From positions 32,363,840 to 32,427,839 of the forward strand of contig ML660201.1 of assembly GCA_007570785.1 (NCBI GenBank): a DNA stretch of 64,000 nt, given 5' to 3'. Source of the DNA: Antilocapra americana. Taxonomy: Eukaryota > Chordata > Mammalia > Artiodactyla > Antilocapridae. The notes beneath the pieces were generated by a model. That model did no database searches and was not told where the DNA came from. It saw nothing but the letters and a program-made list of their open reading frames with translations. The translations under genes and the position numbers were made by a program. Positions 44,599-57,060 of the stretch are shown in pieces (within the stretch, counting starts at the first letter, position 1; the number at the start of each line of letters is the position of its first letter).

Positions 44599-45620
44599 AA
44601 CGTGATTAGAGAAACCTGTTTGCAGTTCAAGAAGCAACAGACATGGGACAGTGAACAACAGTTAGTACCAGACATGGGACAATGAACTGGTTCAAAATTG
44701 GGAAAAGAGTATGTCAAGGCTGTGTATTGTCACCGTGCTTATTTAACTTATATGCAGAGCACATCATGTGAAATGCTGGGCTGAATGAAGCACAAACTGG
44801 AATCCAGATTGCAGGGAGAAATATCAGTAACCCCAAATATGCAGATGACACCACCCTTATGGCTGGAAAGTGAAGAGCAACTAACTAAAAGCTTTTGATG
44901 AGGGTGAAAGAGGAAAGTGAAAAAGGTAGCTTAAAACTCAACAATCAAAAAACTAAGATCATGGCATCCAGTCCTACCACTTCATCACTTCATGGCAAAT
45001 AGATGGGGAAACATGACAGACTGTTACTTTATTGGGCTCCAAAAGCACTGCAGATAGTTGACTGCACTTGTGAAATTAAAAGACACTTGTTCCTTGGAAG
45101 AAAAGCTATGACAAACCAGGACAGCATATTAAAAAGCAGAGGCATTACTTTACCAATGAATGTTTGTCTAGTCAACGTTATGGTTTTTTTAGTAGTCATG
45201 TATGGATGTGAGAATTGGACTATAAAGAAAGCTGAGTGCCGAAGAACTGATGCTTTTGAATTGTGGTGTTGGAAAAGACTCTTGAGAGTCTGTTGGACTG
45301 CAAGGAGATCAAACCAGTCAATCCTAAAGGACATCAATCCTGAATATTCATTGGAGGGACTGATCTGAGCTAAAGCTCCAATACTTGGGCCACCTGATGC
45401 AAAAAGCTGACTCATTAGAAAAGACCCTGATTTTGGGAAAGACTGAGGCTAGAGTAGAAGAGAATGACAGAGGACCCAATGGTTGGATGGCATCTCTGAT
45501 TCAATGGACATGAGTTTGAGCAAACTTCTGGAGATGGTGATGAACAGGAAAGCCTGGCATGCAAGGGTCACAAAGTGTTGGACACCACTGAGAGACTAAA
45601 CAACAACAATGTGATTAGAG
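44599..45620 (+). mobile_element. BovB LINE, sense, with target-site duplication
   Basis: aacgtgattagag (44599-44611) and aatgtgattagag (45608-45620) flank it; the single change is C to T at a CpG. The body covers the end of RT ('tgtattgtcaccgtgcttat', 'tatgcagatgacaccaccct', the YADD region, here as 'KYADD') to the 3' tail '(aac)aacaacaat'. A 121-codon frame 45003-45368 reads LVNVMVFLVVMYGCENWTIK. Near its 5' end 'gacatgggaca' occurs twice (44639 and 44672), a small internal duplication. Confidence 0.93.
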
Positions 45621-45924
45621 CAGTATACCATGGACCCTTGAAACTGAAAGAAGAAAGAAAAAAAAAGCCTCACTATTGAATTATAAATGTTTAAAATCAT
45701 AGTTTTATGTCTTGGGGGTGGGAAGCTAGATAAGGCATTGTATCTAAGAAATAAGCATCTTCTCTCTTATTTTCATGTATTTCACCAATGCGTAGAATTG
45801 AATTCTAATAACTGCTTAATGATTATTCAGCTTTTAAAAAATCACTGTAGGACTCTCTTGTGATCTATCAGTCGTCTACTCATGGAAAGCCACCTTAAGA
45901 TAAATGGATCTTTTAAAAAATATT

Positions 45925-46182
45925 TGTTTTTATTTTCAGCTGTCCTAGGTCTTCCTTGCTGCATGAGCTTTTCTGTAGTTGCAGTGAGTGGGGGCTCTTC
46001 TGTAGTTGCAGTGAGCAGGCTTCAGTAGTTATGCCTCAGTAATTGTGGTTCCTGGGCTCTGGAGCACAGGCTCAGTGATTGTGGTGCACTGGCTTAGTTG
46101 CTCCTTGGCATGTGAGATCTTCCTGGACCAGGAATCCAACCCACAGGCAGATTCTTTAGCACTGAGCTACCAGGAGAGCCCC
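45925..46182 (-). mobile_element. CHR-type tRNA SINE, antisense, with an internal duplication
   Basis: 'ctgtcctaggtcttccttgc', 'gtggttcctgggctctggag', 'tgtggtgcactggcttagtt', 'gcatgtgagatcttcctgga', 'gcactgagctaccaggagag'. 'ttctgtagttgcagtgag' occurs twice (about 45971 and 45998). Confidence 0.85.
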
Positions 46183-46379
46183 AATAAGTAGATTTCAAAT
46201 GCTTGTAAACATCGTCAGTGTTGCTGACTTCTCTCATTCCTCAGAATCATCTGGGTAATATTTTTGTCTCCTGCCCCTCAAATCCTGCTTACATTCCCAA
46301 TCCCCTTCCCCCAAATTCTTTAGTCATACAAACTTCATCCATTTCTCAAATACGCCTGATAACTTCTTCTAACAGTGTA

Positions 46380-46685
46380 TAAATTATTGCCTCCTTTCTC
46401 TCCATCTTTCCATCTAACCAGTTGATATGCTTCTTGTAAGCTTTAGTCTAGATGCCACTTCATCCAGGAGGGACTCCATAGATTGGGCCCATTGCCTTCC
46501 TCATTGCTCCCACAGCCCCGCCACCTTCTTTGGCCACATATTCTGTTTGCTGTATATCTGTCCGTTCTTTTAGAATCCTACTCTTCTGAGGCCAGAGACT
46601 GGATCTACTTTAGTGATCAGCCCATACCTGGCTGAGTGCCTGGACCATGGGATAAATATCTATTGATTGAAAGAACTGATGAATA
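46380..46685 (+). repeat. L2 LINE 3' end, sense
   Basis: Typical L2 order: 'gatgccacttcatccaggag', 'ggccagagactggatctact', 'gagtgcctggaccatgggat', 'aaatatctattgattgaaag'. Confidence 0.75.
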
Positions 46686-49069
46686 AATGGATAGAGACCC
46701 TCTTTGTTTTTCTTGCTTAATTATTTTTTTTCTTCATTACTTAACATTTGGGGGAATCAGCAGAGCTATTCTTGCCATAAAGCTCTCAGAATAAAGGGCA
46801 GCTCAGCAGCTTGAGCTCCAATTTGACTGATGAAGACTCCACTGATTACATGACTGAGAATCTAAACTCAGAGGGAAAAAGTCAAGGCTCCCGGTGAGCT
46901 TGGAGCTGGAGTGCCCATTCACAGCTCCTCTTAATTACAGTCTAGATATCACTGCACCTCTTGCACTGATAGCCATTCTGCTTTATGACTTCTTGTCTTA
47001 GCTGATGTGACAACATTTGAGATTCTCGCTTTGGAACGGCTGCTTTGCCCGTGAAGATAAATGCATTACCTGACAGGGCTTGTCATTTACTCTACTGCTG
47101 CTGTCAAAACGAGATACAACTCATCTAGGAGTCTCGGGGCTCTGGAATACTAAAGTCCACCCCTCCTGTTCCTTCTCCCTTCTCTGGGCTCAGTAGTGAT
47201 TGAACACATCTTTCTTTTCAAATGGAGGTCATTTGAAAGAGGAAAGGATAAGTCAGTTTTTTCTTTAGTTTAACAAGTTGATCAAGGCTTTCCTTGATAG
47301 TAAGATCATTGTAACCTGTGTAAGAGGCATTGATCGTTGACTTAAAGGAGTTTACAAAGGAATTAACATGTTTGATCTCTAATATTATTTAAATATAATG
47401 TGGTAAACATAGGTGATCCTGCTTTTTATTTGTAGAGGTGCTGGATTTTAATGGGCATGTTAGCATCTGCTAACCAACAGTTGATGTGTTTATTACTTTG
47501 AATGTGACTGTGATGTCAGGACCATAAGTTACCTTTGGTGTTATTCAAATGTGTTAGTTTCTCTTAAGCTTAGCTGTTTCCAGTACTTCTTGCCTGGAAC
47601 GAATTCATTTTTCAGTTAAAGCTGATGATATGAACTAGACCACTTTATCAGCAAGAGGCCAGGGTAAAGAACTGGGTGTTGGTACTTTGCTTCTTTCTTA
47701 GACTGTACATCTCTGTGTTTAGGTTGTGTTTGACACAAGTAGAGGGCTTCAGATTTTCATTCATGTTGTAGACAGTTCTGTAAGCAACTCTAGGACTAAT
47801 TAGATGAAAATCACTAGAAATGTTTTCACTGTGACTATTTCCCTTTTCCTCTTACCAGTTAGTGATGGCTAATATTGAAGGATAACCTAAGTCTTGACCA
47901 AGCCCAGCCTTGTTGCAAAACTCTGACTAGTAACAGTTACAACAGCTCTCCAGGTGTTCTCTCTTGTGCTCCTCCTGTGTACCACATACCTTGCCATAAT
48001 GCTGATACATAGGCCATCTCTCACTCTGGCCTCAAGGAAGACCCACAATCTATAGAGGACCTGAGTTCAAGCTCATTGCACTCGTAGACCCTCCCCCCCT
48101 TTTCTGTTCAATTGCAAATGTTTGTTGCCCATAATCAGATCAGTGTATGTCCTCATCCCTTCTCCACCACTTCTCAACTTTTTCTCTCCTCTTCTATTCT
48201 ACCCATCAGTACTGTATTTTACCATGTATTCCTAGCTAGTCTGAGGTCTGGAGACTCCCATTACCCACTGGCCTATCTCTTACTGCCTACGCCTGTTCTT
48301 TCTTCTTCTCCATCAGATCTTACTTGTTCTACATTGGTTTCCCATGGGGCTGTCCTCTAAGACACCAAGAATTAGAATAAAGAAGTGAATGGTTCATATG
48401 ATGGTACAGAGTTCTCTCTTACATAATACTTATATCTTAACACATATAAGTTGAAATGTGGTGCTGCTAGAAACATCCTATAAAATGGGATATTCTGGCA
48501 ACAAGGGATGTTCATAGGTAGGGATAAATTCTTATGGTTTTGATTTGTTTTTATCCTTTTTCTAGTGCTTAACACAGTATGGTATACATAGAAGATATTT
48601 TAAACATAGGCTTGTCTACGTCAAGGGGATTTCCCCCTCTGCTGGCTGTTTCACTTCTCAGACGTATGCATTTTCTCATTTCACCAAGTATAAGCTGAGA
48701 GGGTAAAGCAATAGTAGGCAAGGAGTTTTGTGCCAAATAAAAATAATGAGATTAGGGAAAAAACAAAAACAAAAAACTTGTTGCTTAGATGTGATCTAGA
48801 GTTAGAATTATCCCATCAGTGAGTTCATGAGAAGAACTTGGACATTCCTGATCTGGATGTTCTCTCTTCTCCGGGCTAGACCTTCACATGTGCTGGGCTT
48901 TCTGCTATGGCGGACTAGAGAGGCTGGCAGGTCTACCCTAACCAGTGCTGTTGACTTGGGTTCTTTGAGACTCTGTTTCCTCATTACATGTTTCTGAGGT
49001 ACCTAAGTCCCCAGCAGTGATTATGGCAGTTCATAGATCCTCTATCTAAGGGTCGTCTGTGTATATAAG
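46686..49069. other. Intronic sequence, no exon seen
   Basis: No exon or nameable repeat. 46790-47130 is high complexity, free of recognised repeats and less AT-rich. It is the best candidate in this intron for a conserved noncoding element (inference). Confidence 0.35.
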
Positions 49070-49197
49070 TTTTCTGTTTTGTTTGGTTTTGGTTGTGCCA
49101 TGTGGCTTGCAAGATCTCAGTTTCCCCACCAGGGATGGAACCTGGGCCATGATAGTGAAGGACCAGAGTCCTAACCCCTGGGCCACCAGGGAAGTAC
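49070..49197 (-). mobile_element. CHR-type tRNA SINE, antisense
   Basis: 'gttgtgccatgtggcttgca', 'agatctcagtttccccacca', 'ggaccagagtcctaacccct', 'gggccaccagggaagtacc'. Confidence 0.85.
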
Positions 49198-49849
49198 CAA
49201 AGGTCCTCTGTGTAAATCAGTCTTCTTTCTTTCAGACCCCTTTCCCTTTCCTTTCTAACATGAACCCTCAAGTTGTCATTTTCAAGTTGTCATTAGAGTT
49301 TGGGCTTTATGTATGTGGTTCTCTGTTTTATGATTTTTATGACTTTTTTGGCAGGGTGAGGTGGGGGAGAACAAGCTAAGTTAAAAAAAAAAAGATTCTC
49401 CAACGTTTGTTGAGTAACAACCCAACACTCAGTGTTAGGTGAGAACATAGTGGAGATTAATGATTGGCTCATTTAGCCAATAATAGGCATGCTTGAAATA
49501 GCACATTCTCTGCATATCCCCAGCATCAGCTAATTCCCCAATGTTCTTTCTTCTTTGTATTTATTATTATATGTTGTTAACTGTAATTGCCATTGCATAT
49601 TTGGTGAGTGGATGGAGTCATAGTAGGAAAAAAAGAAAAACTATGAACTTAAAGGCTCATTACACTGGCTTGATTTATATGTGTCTGTTAATAGACTCAT
49701 ATAAACATGGTTTGGCTGTTGTTCTTTATTCTAAGGTTCTCAGGAGCGTAGAACAAGGAAAGGCCATAGGTGTTTAGATTTAAGTTTAATTAGAGTTGAT
49801 GTAATTTCTGATCTTCTTGTGAAAACATGTTAGACCAACCTTATTACTT
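49198..49849. other. Unassigned AT-rich intronic sequence
   Basis: No exon or nameable repeat is seen. Confidence 0.4.
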
Positions 49850-50075
49850 AATAATAACATCTATCATTAATTGAGGATTTACCATTATGTACCAGGTACT
49901 GTGCCCAGTGATTTACAAGTTTTGTCTCTTTTATCCTTTACCAGACTCTGAAAGGCATAATGTTACCATCCCTGTGTTAGGAGCATGGAATGAGGAGCTT
50001 ATAAGTGACTTGTTCAAGATAAGCAGTTTAATAATGATGGAACCCAGATTCAAATCCAGTACTAACCTTCCCTGA
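49850..50075 (-). repeat. MIR SINE, antisense, near full length
   Basis: 'attaattgaggatttaccat', 'tatgtaccaggtactgtgcc', 'gcataatgttaccatccctg', 'ataagtgacttgttcaagat', 'ggaacccagattcaaatcca'. Confidence 0.85.
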
Positions 50076-50679
50076 GAGGCCATGTTCTTGGTTTATATCT
50101 CTGGGTTCAGTCACCTGAAAGGCCAGTTTTTAAATTAATGTATTGAGTTTAAAAGAGTCATAATAACTTATAGAGTAGTCCTTGGCTGGATGAAGGATGC
50201 TAACATATCTGTTTGGCAGCCATGTTAGTTTATTTAATTGCTTTATAATTTTAGCTGACATTTTTCATCAAGATTTGTTGAAATTGTAAAGCAATTTCCA
50301 TAGAAATTTATGTAGAGACAGGGAAGTTTCACAGTATCCTTACCACTTATTTATTTTAAGAAGAGATTTGATCAAATTTTAGTAATTTTGGATATAGGAA
50401 GAATCATTTAAGAGAATGAAATACAATATATGTTTAAAGAAATCTTGTATCAAATGTGTTTTATAAAACAATGTACAAATAAAATTTCTAGCTTCTTTAA
50501 TGGATAATGAGCACTTATGATGAGATCCAAGTAAGAACACTTCACCAGTTATGCTATGTTAAGGTTACCTAAAGTCCCTATGAAATGAGCTACCCACAGT
50601 TTAAACAATGAGAAAATGTCACTTTTGTTAGTGTCAGTCAGGATATGAATAAAGTAGACTTATGAGCTGCTTGACATAT
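50076..50679. other. Unassigned AT-rich intronic sequence
   Basis: No exon or nameable repeat is seen. Confidence 0.4.
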
Positions 50680-50814
50680 TGCCTATTACATTTATTTATT
50701 TTTAGATTTCTCCATTCTTTTTTTTCTAATTAATTTATTTATTTTTAAAAATTTTTCTTTACATTATTGTGTTGGTTTTGCCATACATTGACATGAATCT
50801 GCCTATTACATTTA
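50680..50814 (-). mobile_element. Short antisense L1 3' end with perfect target-site duplication
   Basis: tgcctattacattta occurs at 50680-50694 and 50800-50814. The insert holds T/A-rich tail sequence, then 'acattattgtgttggttttg' and 'ccatacattgacatgaatc', the older ruminant L1 3' end in antisense. Confidence 0.93.
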
Positions 50815-51004
50815 AAATTAACCAATTACACATCTCTATTTGAGAAGATACACTCTCACGTATTTAGGGATATAGGGCCATGGTGAATGCAGCTTACTTT
50901 CACATGGCTACAAAACATTAGAAATGGTTAAAATTTTATACTATTCTTATTCTGACAAATTTCTATAAATATGGAATTATTTCCAAATAAAAGTATTTTA
51001 GAAA

Positions 51005-51640
51005 CAGTTCAGTTCAGTCGCTCAGTCGTGTCCAGTTCTTTGCAACTCCATGGACTGCAGCATACCAGGCTTTCCTGTCCATCACCACTCACGGGGCCTA
51101 CTCAAACTCATGTCCATCACATGGGTGATTCCATCCAACCGTCTCATCCTTTGTCATCCCCTTCTCCTTCTACCTTCAATCTTTCCTAGCATCAGGGTCT
51201 TTTCCAAGAGTCAGTTCTTTGCATCAGGTGACCAAAGTATTGGAGCTTCAGCTTCAGCATCAGTCCTCCCAGTGAATATTCAGGACTGATTTCCTTTAGG
51301 CTGGACTGGTTGGATCTTCTTGCAGTCTAAGGGACTCTTAAGAGTCTTCTCCAATACCGAAGTTTAAAAGCATCACTTCTTCGGTGCTCAGCTTTCTTTA
51401 TGGTCCAACTCTCACATCCGTACATGGCTACTGGAAATATCATAGTTTTGACTAGACAGACCTTTGTTGGCAAAGTAATGTCTCTGCTTTTTTAATATGC
51501 TGTCAAGAGATTGGTCATAGCTTTTCTTCCCAGGAGCAAGCGTCTTTTAATTTCATGGTTGCAGTCACCATCTACAGTGATTTTTGGAGCCCCCCCAAAT
51601 AAAGTCTCTCACTGTTTCCATTGTTTCCCCATACCAAAAA
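51005..51640 (-). mobile_element. BovB LINE 3' region, antisense
   Basis: 'cagttcagttcagtcgctca', 'actccatggactgcagcata', 'ctggactggttggatcttct', 'tcactgtttccattgtttcc' run in BovB order up to the segment that encodes the RT C-terminus. Stops break every frame. Confidence 0.92.
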
Positions 51641-51829
51641 GTTTTTTAAAAAAGCAACCAATGTAGTTTCTGGAAAGGGGGATTATATGTTAGTGTTATG
51701 TTTTTGTTTTTCCAGATTATTAATATTAATGTTTTTAACCTAACATTGAGATTTTGTTAGTACTTTGATAAATCTTAATTATTAAACTATAGTGGAATTA
51801 GCCTGAGACATTGTTCATATATTAAAACA

Positions 51830-51995
51830 AAAACCCAACACTTACAGAATACCAAATACATGCTAAGTGTTGTAGTTATAGTTTCTCATTTAACCTTTAC
51901 TGAAAAACTGTGGGTGGGTATAAAGTAATTGTTACTGTTCTTACTCACAGATGAGGAAACTGAGACTTGGTAAGGTTAATACTCTTGGAATAAAA
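51830..51995 (-). repeat. MIR SINE, antisense
   Basis: 'aataccaaatacatgctaag', 'tgttgtagttatagtttctc', 'atttaacctttactgaaaaa', 'cagatgaggaaactgagact'. Confidence 0.82.
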
Positions 51996-52189
51996 CTGGA
52001 CCGAGGCACTCAACATGGATGCTAATGCTGCCACTAGTAGCCACCATTTTCTAAGCTCAGACTATGTGTATAGATACATATACACAGATTCAATATATGT
52101 AGGAAATAAGTTAGGAAAAAATATTTTAAATGGATCCTAAGTATCTGCTAATGGCCTTCCTGAAGACTATGAGTATAATAATCATCATT

Positions 52190-52385
52190 AGAATTATTAC
52201 CATATATTGAGTGCTTGCCAGGTGCTAGGTTTTATCTTATATTTGTGTAATGACTCATTTAATCCCCACAGTAGCCTTGTATATATATATATTATTACTC
52301 TCCACATTCAGGGAAACTGAGGAACAAAGTAATTGAGTAACTTGCTGAAGATGTCATGGTGAAGGTAGAACTGTGTTGTCTTGTT
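52190..52385 (-). repeat. MIR SINE, antisense, with a short (AT)n
   Basis: 'tattgagtgcttgccaggtg', 'ctcatttaatccccacagta', (AT)n at 52280-52291, 'agggaaactgaggaacaaag'. Confidence 0.85.
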
Positions 52386-52524
52386 CTAAAAGTTTCCTTC
52401 TTAGCCAGTGGCTCATATTGCCTTCTGTTTATAACTCTGGAGAGCATTAGGGGGAAAAAAGGGAAAATAATCAGTAATTCAACATACTCCTTTTTTGGAG
52501 AACAGAGGAACTATTTTTTCATAC

Positions 52525-52635
52525 TCTTTTTTTGGTGGGGGGATGGGGGTACTAGGTCTGTGACCACAGATTGAATCTCAACCCACAGCAGTGAAAGTGT
52601 GGACTCCTAATCACTGAACTGACAGGAAATTCCCT
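52525..52635 (-). mobile_element. CHR-type tRNA SINE, antisense, partial
   Basis: 'tgaccacagattgaatctca', 'acccacagcagtgaaagtgt', 'ggactcctaatcactgaact', 'gacaggaaattccctg'. Confidence 0.8.
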
Positions 52636-53044
52636 GTTACTCTTTTTAAGATAATATGTCTTAGTCTTAGATTCTGTCAAAGCTACCGCATTATACAATT
52701 CCAGGGGGCACTATTCAGTTTATAATCTAGGTGAATGGTGCCCTGGGTTGTGGGCAGCACCCTGACTGCCTGGTTTTATGCAGTGGCTGAGTTCCAGTAG
52801 TAGATACTCAGCTAGCCTGAAAGAGAACCAAATTGCCATTCATTTGGGACTCATGTGTCTCAATCATGTTAAAACGGCACCTTACTCCTGTGAGGGTCAT
52901 ACCCACCAGATACTTGAACACCACAAGCCTAATCCAGTCCAATTACAAGATCTCTCCATCCTTAATTCTGCTAATTAGAGGTCTGAGACAGTACTGGAAT
53001 TGAATCTTTTAGGATAGAAGTTGATATTTATTTCCTTTATCCTG
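52636..53044. other. Unassigned intronic sequence
   Basis: No exon or nameable repeat is seen. Confidence 0.4.
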
Positions 53045-53240
53045 CCTTCAGTCATTTGCTCCATTTATTCACACACCCATTCTCCATTTATTCCATATAT
53101 CTATCTATTCAGCAAGCATGTATTGAATACTACTGAGAGCAGGTCACCATGATAGACACTGAACTTTTAGCGGGGAAACTGGTTACCTTTCCTGCTCGCT
53201 CTCAGGGAGTTTATAGTATAGTGGGCAACCACTATAACAA
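53045..53240 (+). repeat. L2 LINE 3' region, sense
   Basis: 'tattcagcaagcatgtattg', 'aatactactgagagcaggtc', 'gggagtttatagtatagtgg' follow the L2 3' order. Confidence 0.7.
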
Positions 53241-53983
53241 ACAAGCTTTAAGAGTGAAGTAAATCCCATGGTAGAGTAATCCCAGGACTACATGACATAC
53301 AAGGACAGACACCAAGCTCAGTCTTAAAACCAATGAATCAGTGTGACCAGAAAGTGAAATAAATCCTAAAAGAGAAGACATAACAAAAAGCAGTAGAATA
53401 TCTTTCCTAGGAAGAATCAGGAAATATCTACTCATATAACCACGGGCAAGTGACTAGCATCTCTAGGCTTAATTCCTCTTTAAAAAGGAGTATGTTTATT
53501 AGGGGTATAATTGACTTGTTAAGCATCTTAATATCCCAGTCCCAGTCTCAAGATAATATAGTCCTTTGTACAGTGCTCTCTCCTTTGGACCCTTCAAGAA
53601 TAGACTGCTTAGAGTTTTGTATCTTCTGAAATGTTTAAAAATAACAACGACAAAAACTAGTGCCACACTAAAAGATAGGACATGGTTTTAATGCTTGCAT
53701 TTACTTAATCCTTTTAGCATACACATAACAGTGCATTATAATAGGGCTGCTCACTAACTGCAAGATGTATAAAACATTAACTCAAGGTATATTAAAGGCA
53801 GTATAGTTCTAGTAATAGACTCCAAGTCCAAATACATTTCTTTCAGTGTATCTTTGTAACTGTAGACATAACTTTATTTGATGATAACAAAAGTCTAATT
53901 TTAAGGCCCCTCATGCATAGTAGACATGGGTTAAAGAACTTGGTCCTTTGCCTCCTTGGCAATCTCAGTAGATATAAGATTCT
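53241..53983. other. Unassigned intronic sequence
   Basis: No exon or nameable repeat is seen. Confidence 0.4.
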
Positions 53984-54322
53984 ATGAGATCAGATAGGGA
54001 CATCCCTGATAGCTCAGTTGGTAAAGAATCTGCCTGCAATGCAGGAGACTCTAGTTTGATTCCTGGGTCGGGAATATCCGCTGGAGAAGGGATAGGCCAC
54101 TCACTCCAGTATTCTTGGGCTTCCCTTATGGTTCAGCAGGTAAAAAAAAACCCACCTGCAGTGCGGGAGACCTGGGTTTTATCTGTGGGTTGGGAAAATC
54201 TAGAGAAGGGAAAGGCTACCCACTCCAGTATTCTGGCCTGGAGAATTCCATGGGCTATATAGTCCAAGGGGTCGCTAAGAGTCAGACACGACTGAGTGAC
54301 TTTTACTTTCATGAGATGAGAT
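53984..54322 (+). mobile_element. Dimeric Bov-tA SINE, sense, with target-site duplication
   Basis: Two tRNA-like heads in tandem: 'ccctgatagctcagttggta' (about 54004) and 'cttcccttatggttcagcag' (about 54120). The first body stops at 'ccagtattcttgg', and the second runs to 'cagacacgactgagtgactt'. Flanks are atgagatcagat (53984-53995) and atgagatgagat (54311-54322), 12 bp with one mismatch. Confidence 0.93.
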
Positions 54323-55614
54323 GACATTTTGGACCGAGACTTGGGTGCAGTGGTTTGTTAATGGAAAAAGCCAAAGTAAGGTAAATAAGTGATCCAAGGA
54401 CTGTCTAAGCAAGCAAGACAGGCCCTACTGAGCTCCAGTTGTACCACGGATCAGCCTTCTCATTGTATTTCTAACACTTAACTATCATCAGAAGGAAAAC
54501 TTTTTATTACTGGGACCATTTCTTCTGAGGTTGCCATGTTTCTAGTTGAGACTTCTCTCCCGACCTCCCTATTAGAAGTGAGACCATGCTATCTCTTAAA
54601 TGCTTTGTTTTGAAAACTGAGACAGAATTTGGGTATATTACCAATGAAGTCATTTTCAGGGTCAACAAGCTTAAAAGATTTATTACTTTGGCTTTCTAGT
54701 TGTAGTTGCTGTACGTAAATAAACTTGACATTTTTCTCTTTTCCAGTCTCATAAAATCATTTTAAACAGATCTTATAGGATTGTCAGAAATTACAACCTA
54801 CGTATTTTTAGTTTCATCATCAATTAATTTGAGGGATGCACAAAAAAATGTTACCTAAATTGTATGTAAAATATTCTCTAGATGAATAATATAACTTGAA
54901 AGTGAAACATCCTGTAAAACCATCAGATGGACAGAAATTTGGCCTAAGTTCTGATGGTTTGGTGCATGACTATATATAAGTCTGAGGATCTACATGTTTT
55001 TGCCCTAGTGAATAGAAGTTTGTGACTAATACAGGTTCTGTTGAATTTCAAGTTTTCTGCTTAATGTGGTCCTCCCATATAGGCCACCTGCTAGAAGGTA
55101 GGCATTCAGCCTCCTTCATTACACCGGAATCAGACAACCCATGCAAATCCACCATTATCTGGGATCCTTTGGAAGAATTTCCTACCTTCTGACTGCAGAT
55201 GTGGATGATTTGCAGAAGCAAACTATTACATAGAACTAAAAAAAATGGTATCTTAAGGGAACATGGAGCAGTTGAAAAAAATAACTTGTTGATATAATAC
55301 TTGCTGTTATGTTCTGAATTTAGGTTGTATACTTTAGGGGCCTGGCCTGCCATGGCCTGTCAGCCTTTTTTCTCCTTTCCTCTGTTCTTTCCTTCCTCCT
55401 GTTGTCCTTCACACCCTCCATTTCCTACCTGCTCTTTCTTTTCTTTCCTTCCACCACAAACTGTCTATTTCTTCCCCTTGTTCCAGACTCTGGCAGTAGA
55501 GCAATCAATAGCCATTACTGGAGCTAAGTGTATTTGGGTTCTAACAGAGATCTTAAAAAAAAAGTTTAAGGTAGAAAACAAAACATCTGTAATAAATTAT
55601 ATAAATCTTAAGTG
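54323..55614. other. Unassigned intronic sequence
   Basis: No exon or nameable repeat. 55370-55480 is a pyrimidine-rich tract (CTTCC/TTTC), which produces a 108-codon frame at 55301-55627 of biased composition. Confidence 0.4.
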
Positions 55615-56360
55615 CATAGCTTGCTGAATTTTTATGCACATTCACATTCATACCCCCACCCCCATATCTGTGTAACCATTACCCGGATCAATATGGAGGA
55701 CACTGAGCGTTGCAGCAGGTCCCTCATGTCTCCTCTGATGATTATAACTTAAGGACCCTAGATTATTTTGTCTGTTCTTGAATTTCATATAAACAGAATC
55801 ATACAATGTATATTATTTTGTTCTACCTTCTTTTTCATCCATATTGTTTGCATGTAACAGTAGCAGTAGTTTGTTTTTTTTTGCTGTTTTTGTGCTGAGT
55901 CTTGCATTGTGTGACTATATCACCATCTTTTTCCATTTTTTCCTGTTGATTTAAACAATCTCCCAGTTTTATCTTACTGCTGGGAACATTCCTATGTAAG
56001 TGGATGTATGTACTCACTTCCCACCTAGAATTGTTGGCATATGTGTAGGCATATGCAGGCATTAGCAGGTCCCTGTAACAGAGATTGTCACACAGTTTCC
56101 AAAGTGATTGTACCAATTTGCACTAGTACTTACATGCATGAGAGTTCCAGTTGCTCCCCATCCTCACCAACATTTGCTATCGTCAGTTGTAGATTTTTCA
56201 TCCTCATGGTAGGATGGTTATCATTTGAATTTTCATTTTTCTGATACAGAATGATATGAAGCATATTTTCAAATGTTTATTGTCTACTTGGGGACCTTCT
56301 TTTGTGAAATACCATTGAAATCCTTTCCCATTTTTCTTTTTAATTGGGTAGTTTGTCTTT
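55615..56360 (-). mobile_element. Old L1 (L1M type) 3' region, antisense
   Basis: 'gtaaccattacccggatcaa', 'catataaacagaatcataca', 'tgctgggaacattcctatgt', 'tcctcaccaacatttgctat', 'ggtaggatggttatcatttg', 'tttttaattgggtagtttgt' in antisense L1M order. Confidence 0.8.
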
Positions 56361-56374
56361 TTCTTCATAATTGG

Positions 56375-56550
56375 TAGGAAAAGCTGGAATTTAAGTCCTG
56401 ACTCTGCTGCTTCTTAGCTGTGCTTGGAAAGGTTGCCTCACCTTTTTGAGCTTCATTTGTAGGATGGGGCCAGTAATACCTATTTTATGGGTTGTGGTGA
56501 GAATGACTTGAAGAATTGTATGTTAATTCCTATTAGCATAGATTACTGTA
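56375..56550 (+). repeat. MIR SINE, sense
   Basis: 'gctggaatttaagtcctgac', 'tctgctgcttcttagctgtg', 'tgagcttcatttgtaggatg', 'gtggtgagaatgacttgaag'. Confidence 0.8.
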
Positions 56551-56934
56551 CCTGTGTTTCCAAGCACAGAAAAGGCATGGGTGACTTATACCTAAACTGA
56601 AAAAAAATTGTTCTGATACCAGGTGAATAGTCTATTGAGATATTTTAAATACCTTTCTTTTTCTTTCCCAATATTCTCTTCTCTTTTTTATACTTATGTA
56701 ATAAAAGAGGAAGACAGTGCCCATATGCATAATACACTGTAGGCCAAAGTGACTTACCTCCTACAAAAGGACACTAGAAGCTGTATCTGTTTTCCTAAGA
56801 ATTCTGTGCTTGCGACTGGGACAAATGAGAACCAAAAGAGTTTCTGAAAAGGAGAGAAGAAGATAAAAGCAGATGTAGGACCCAATTAAAGAAATCTGCC
56901 TGTCCTGGGTAGTGGTGGGAAGCATGTCTTTTAT

Positions 56935-57060
56935 TTCCCCTTTCTTCTGTGTCAGCTAGTTTCTTGAGACTTTGCTTTCTCATTTGTGAAATAGGAATAA
57001 CAATACTTCCCTTAAAGGGTTAGTCAGGTGGCCTGGCACAATCTTGATCTACTGTACGCA
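56935..57060 (+). repeat. MIR SINE, sense, partial
   Basis: 'gagactttgctttctcattt', 'gtgaaataggaataacaata', 'cttcccttaaagggttagtc', 'aggtggcctggcaca'. Confidence 0.65.

Noticed and set aside
55301..55627. 108-codon plus-strand frame rich in F, P and S
   Set aside because: Created by a pyrimidine-rich tract; biased composition and no domain.
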